Origin: Prunella strophiata
Lineage: Eukaryota; Chordata; Aves; Passeriformes; Prunellidae
Direction: 5' to 3'
Assembly: GCA_036583965.1 (NCBI GenBank)
Contig: JAZBQD010000015.1
Coordinates: 22,721,310 to 22,785,309 of the forward strand
DNA: 64,000 bases
The notes beneath the pieces are model-generated. The model had not been told where the DNA came from and did not search any database. It was given only the letters and a program-made list of their open reading frames with translations. A program made the translations under genes and the position numbers. Shown in pieces: positions 63,901-64,000 of the stretch (its first letter is position 1; every line of letters starts with the position of its first letter).

Positions 63901-64000
63901 TATGTTTTTTAATGACAACCTCAACAAGAGACATATAATTTTTTTACTCATTTCCATTCAAGCTATCATCCCAGTCCAGTCTTAGTATTTTTCTTGCTAT
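57981..64000. other. Unique DNA, no gene seen
   Basis: No recognisable gene, RNA or transposon. Open frames stay below 90 codons and overlap in several phases. A short T run lies near 61776-61787. The TATA-like stretches near 58470 and 63662 have no other promoter or LTR features around them. Confidence 0.55.

Overview
This window looks like nuclear DNA from a bird, most likely a songbird (passerine). The evidence is the repeat content: three or four CR1 LINE copies, two of them ending in degenerate ATTCTGTG-type octamers, one LTR of a type I recognise from bird genomes, and a young ERV-L-like provirus. The rest is AT-rich and gene-poor. I found no exon of a host protein-coding gene, no rRNA or tRNA gene and no CRISPR array. 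Apart from the two provirus genes, the open frames are short and composition-driven, or are remnants of CR1 ORF2. Species and chromosome cannot be read from the sequence.

Layout. 1-3202: unique AT-rich DNA with a CA microsatellite. 3203-3811: solo LTR, minus. About 3930-5045: old 5'-truncated CR1, plus. 5046-7718: unique DNA. About 7719-10430: long 5'-truncated CR1, minus, keeping parts of the endonuclease, reverse transcriptase and C-terminal region. 10431-15119: unique DNA with a TAAA microsatellite. 15120-21274: complete LTR retrovirus-like element on the minus strand with its target-site duplication. 21275-35887: unique DNA with an 18-bp minisatellite. 35888-36433: a 546-nt pure-purine GAAA tract. 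36434-50119: mostly unique DNA, with an LTR-like region near 41.85-42.30 kb, an old CR1 scrap near 44.9 kb and a perfect 16-bp hairpin near 48.16 kb. 50126-50576: solo LTR with perfect 6-bp target duplications. About 56150-57980: CR1, plus, close in sequence to the CR1 at 7.7-9.5 kb and inverted to it. 57981-64000: unique DNA.

The main item is the provirus at 15125-21269. It reads on the minus strand as 5' LTR (20775-21269), primer-binding site, gag (18918-20690), pol (15716 to about 18904) and 3' LTR (15125-15616), flanked by GACCT on both sides. Pol is open end to end and keeps the catalytic residues of protease, reverse transcriptase, RNase H and integrase. The Gag middle domain resembles the ERV-L/MERV-L Gag family from which mouse Fv1 derives. 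There is no env and no dUTPase. The LTRs differ by about two substitutions and two tiny indels, so the insertion is recent. Three things are unusual: Gag begins with several predicted membrane segments in place of an ordinary matrix domain and has no zinc knuckle; gag and pol frames do not overlap; and the primer-binding site matches lysine tRNA(1,2), a type better known from betaretroviruses.
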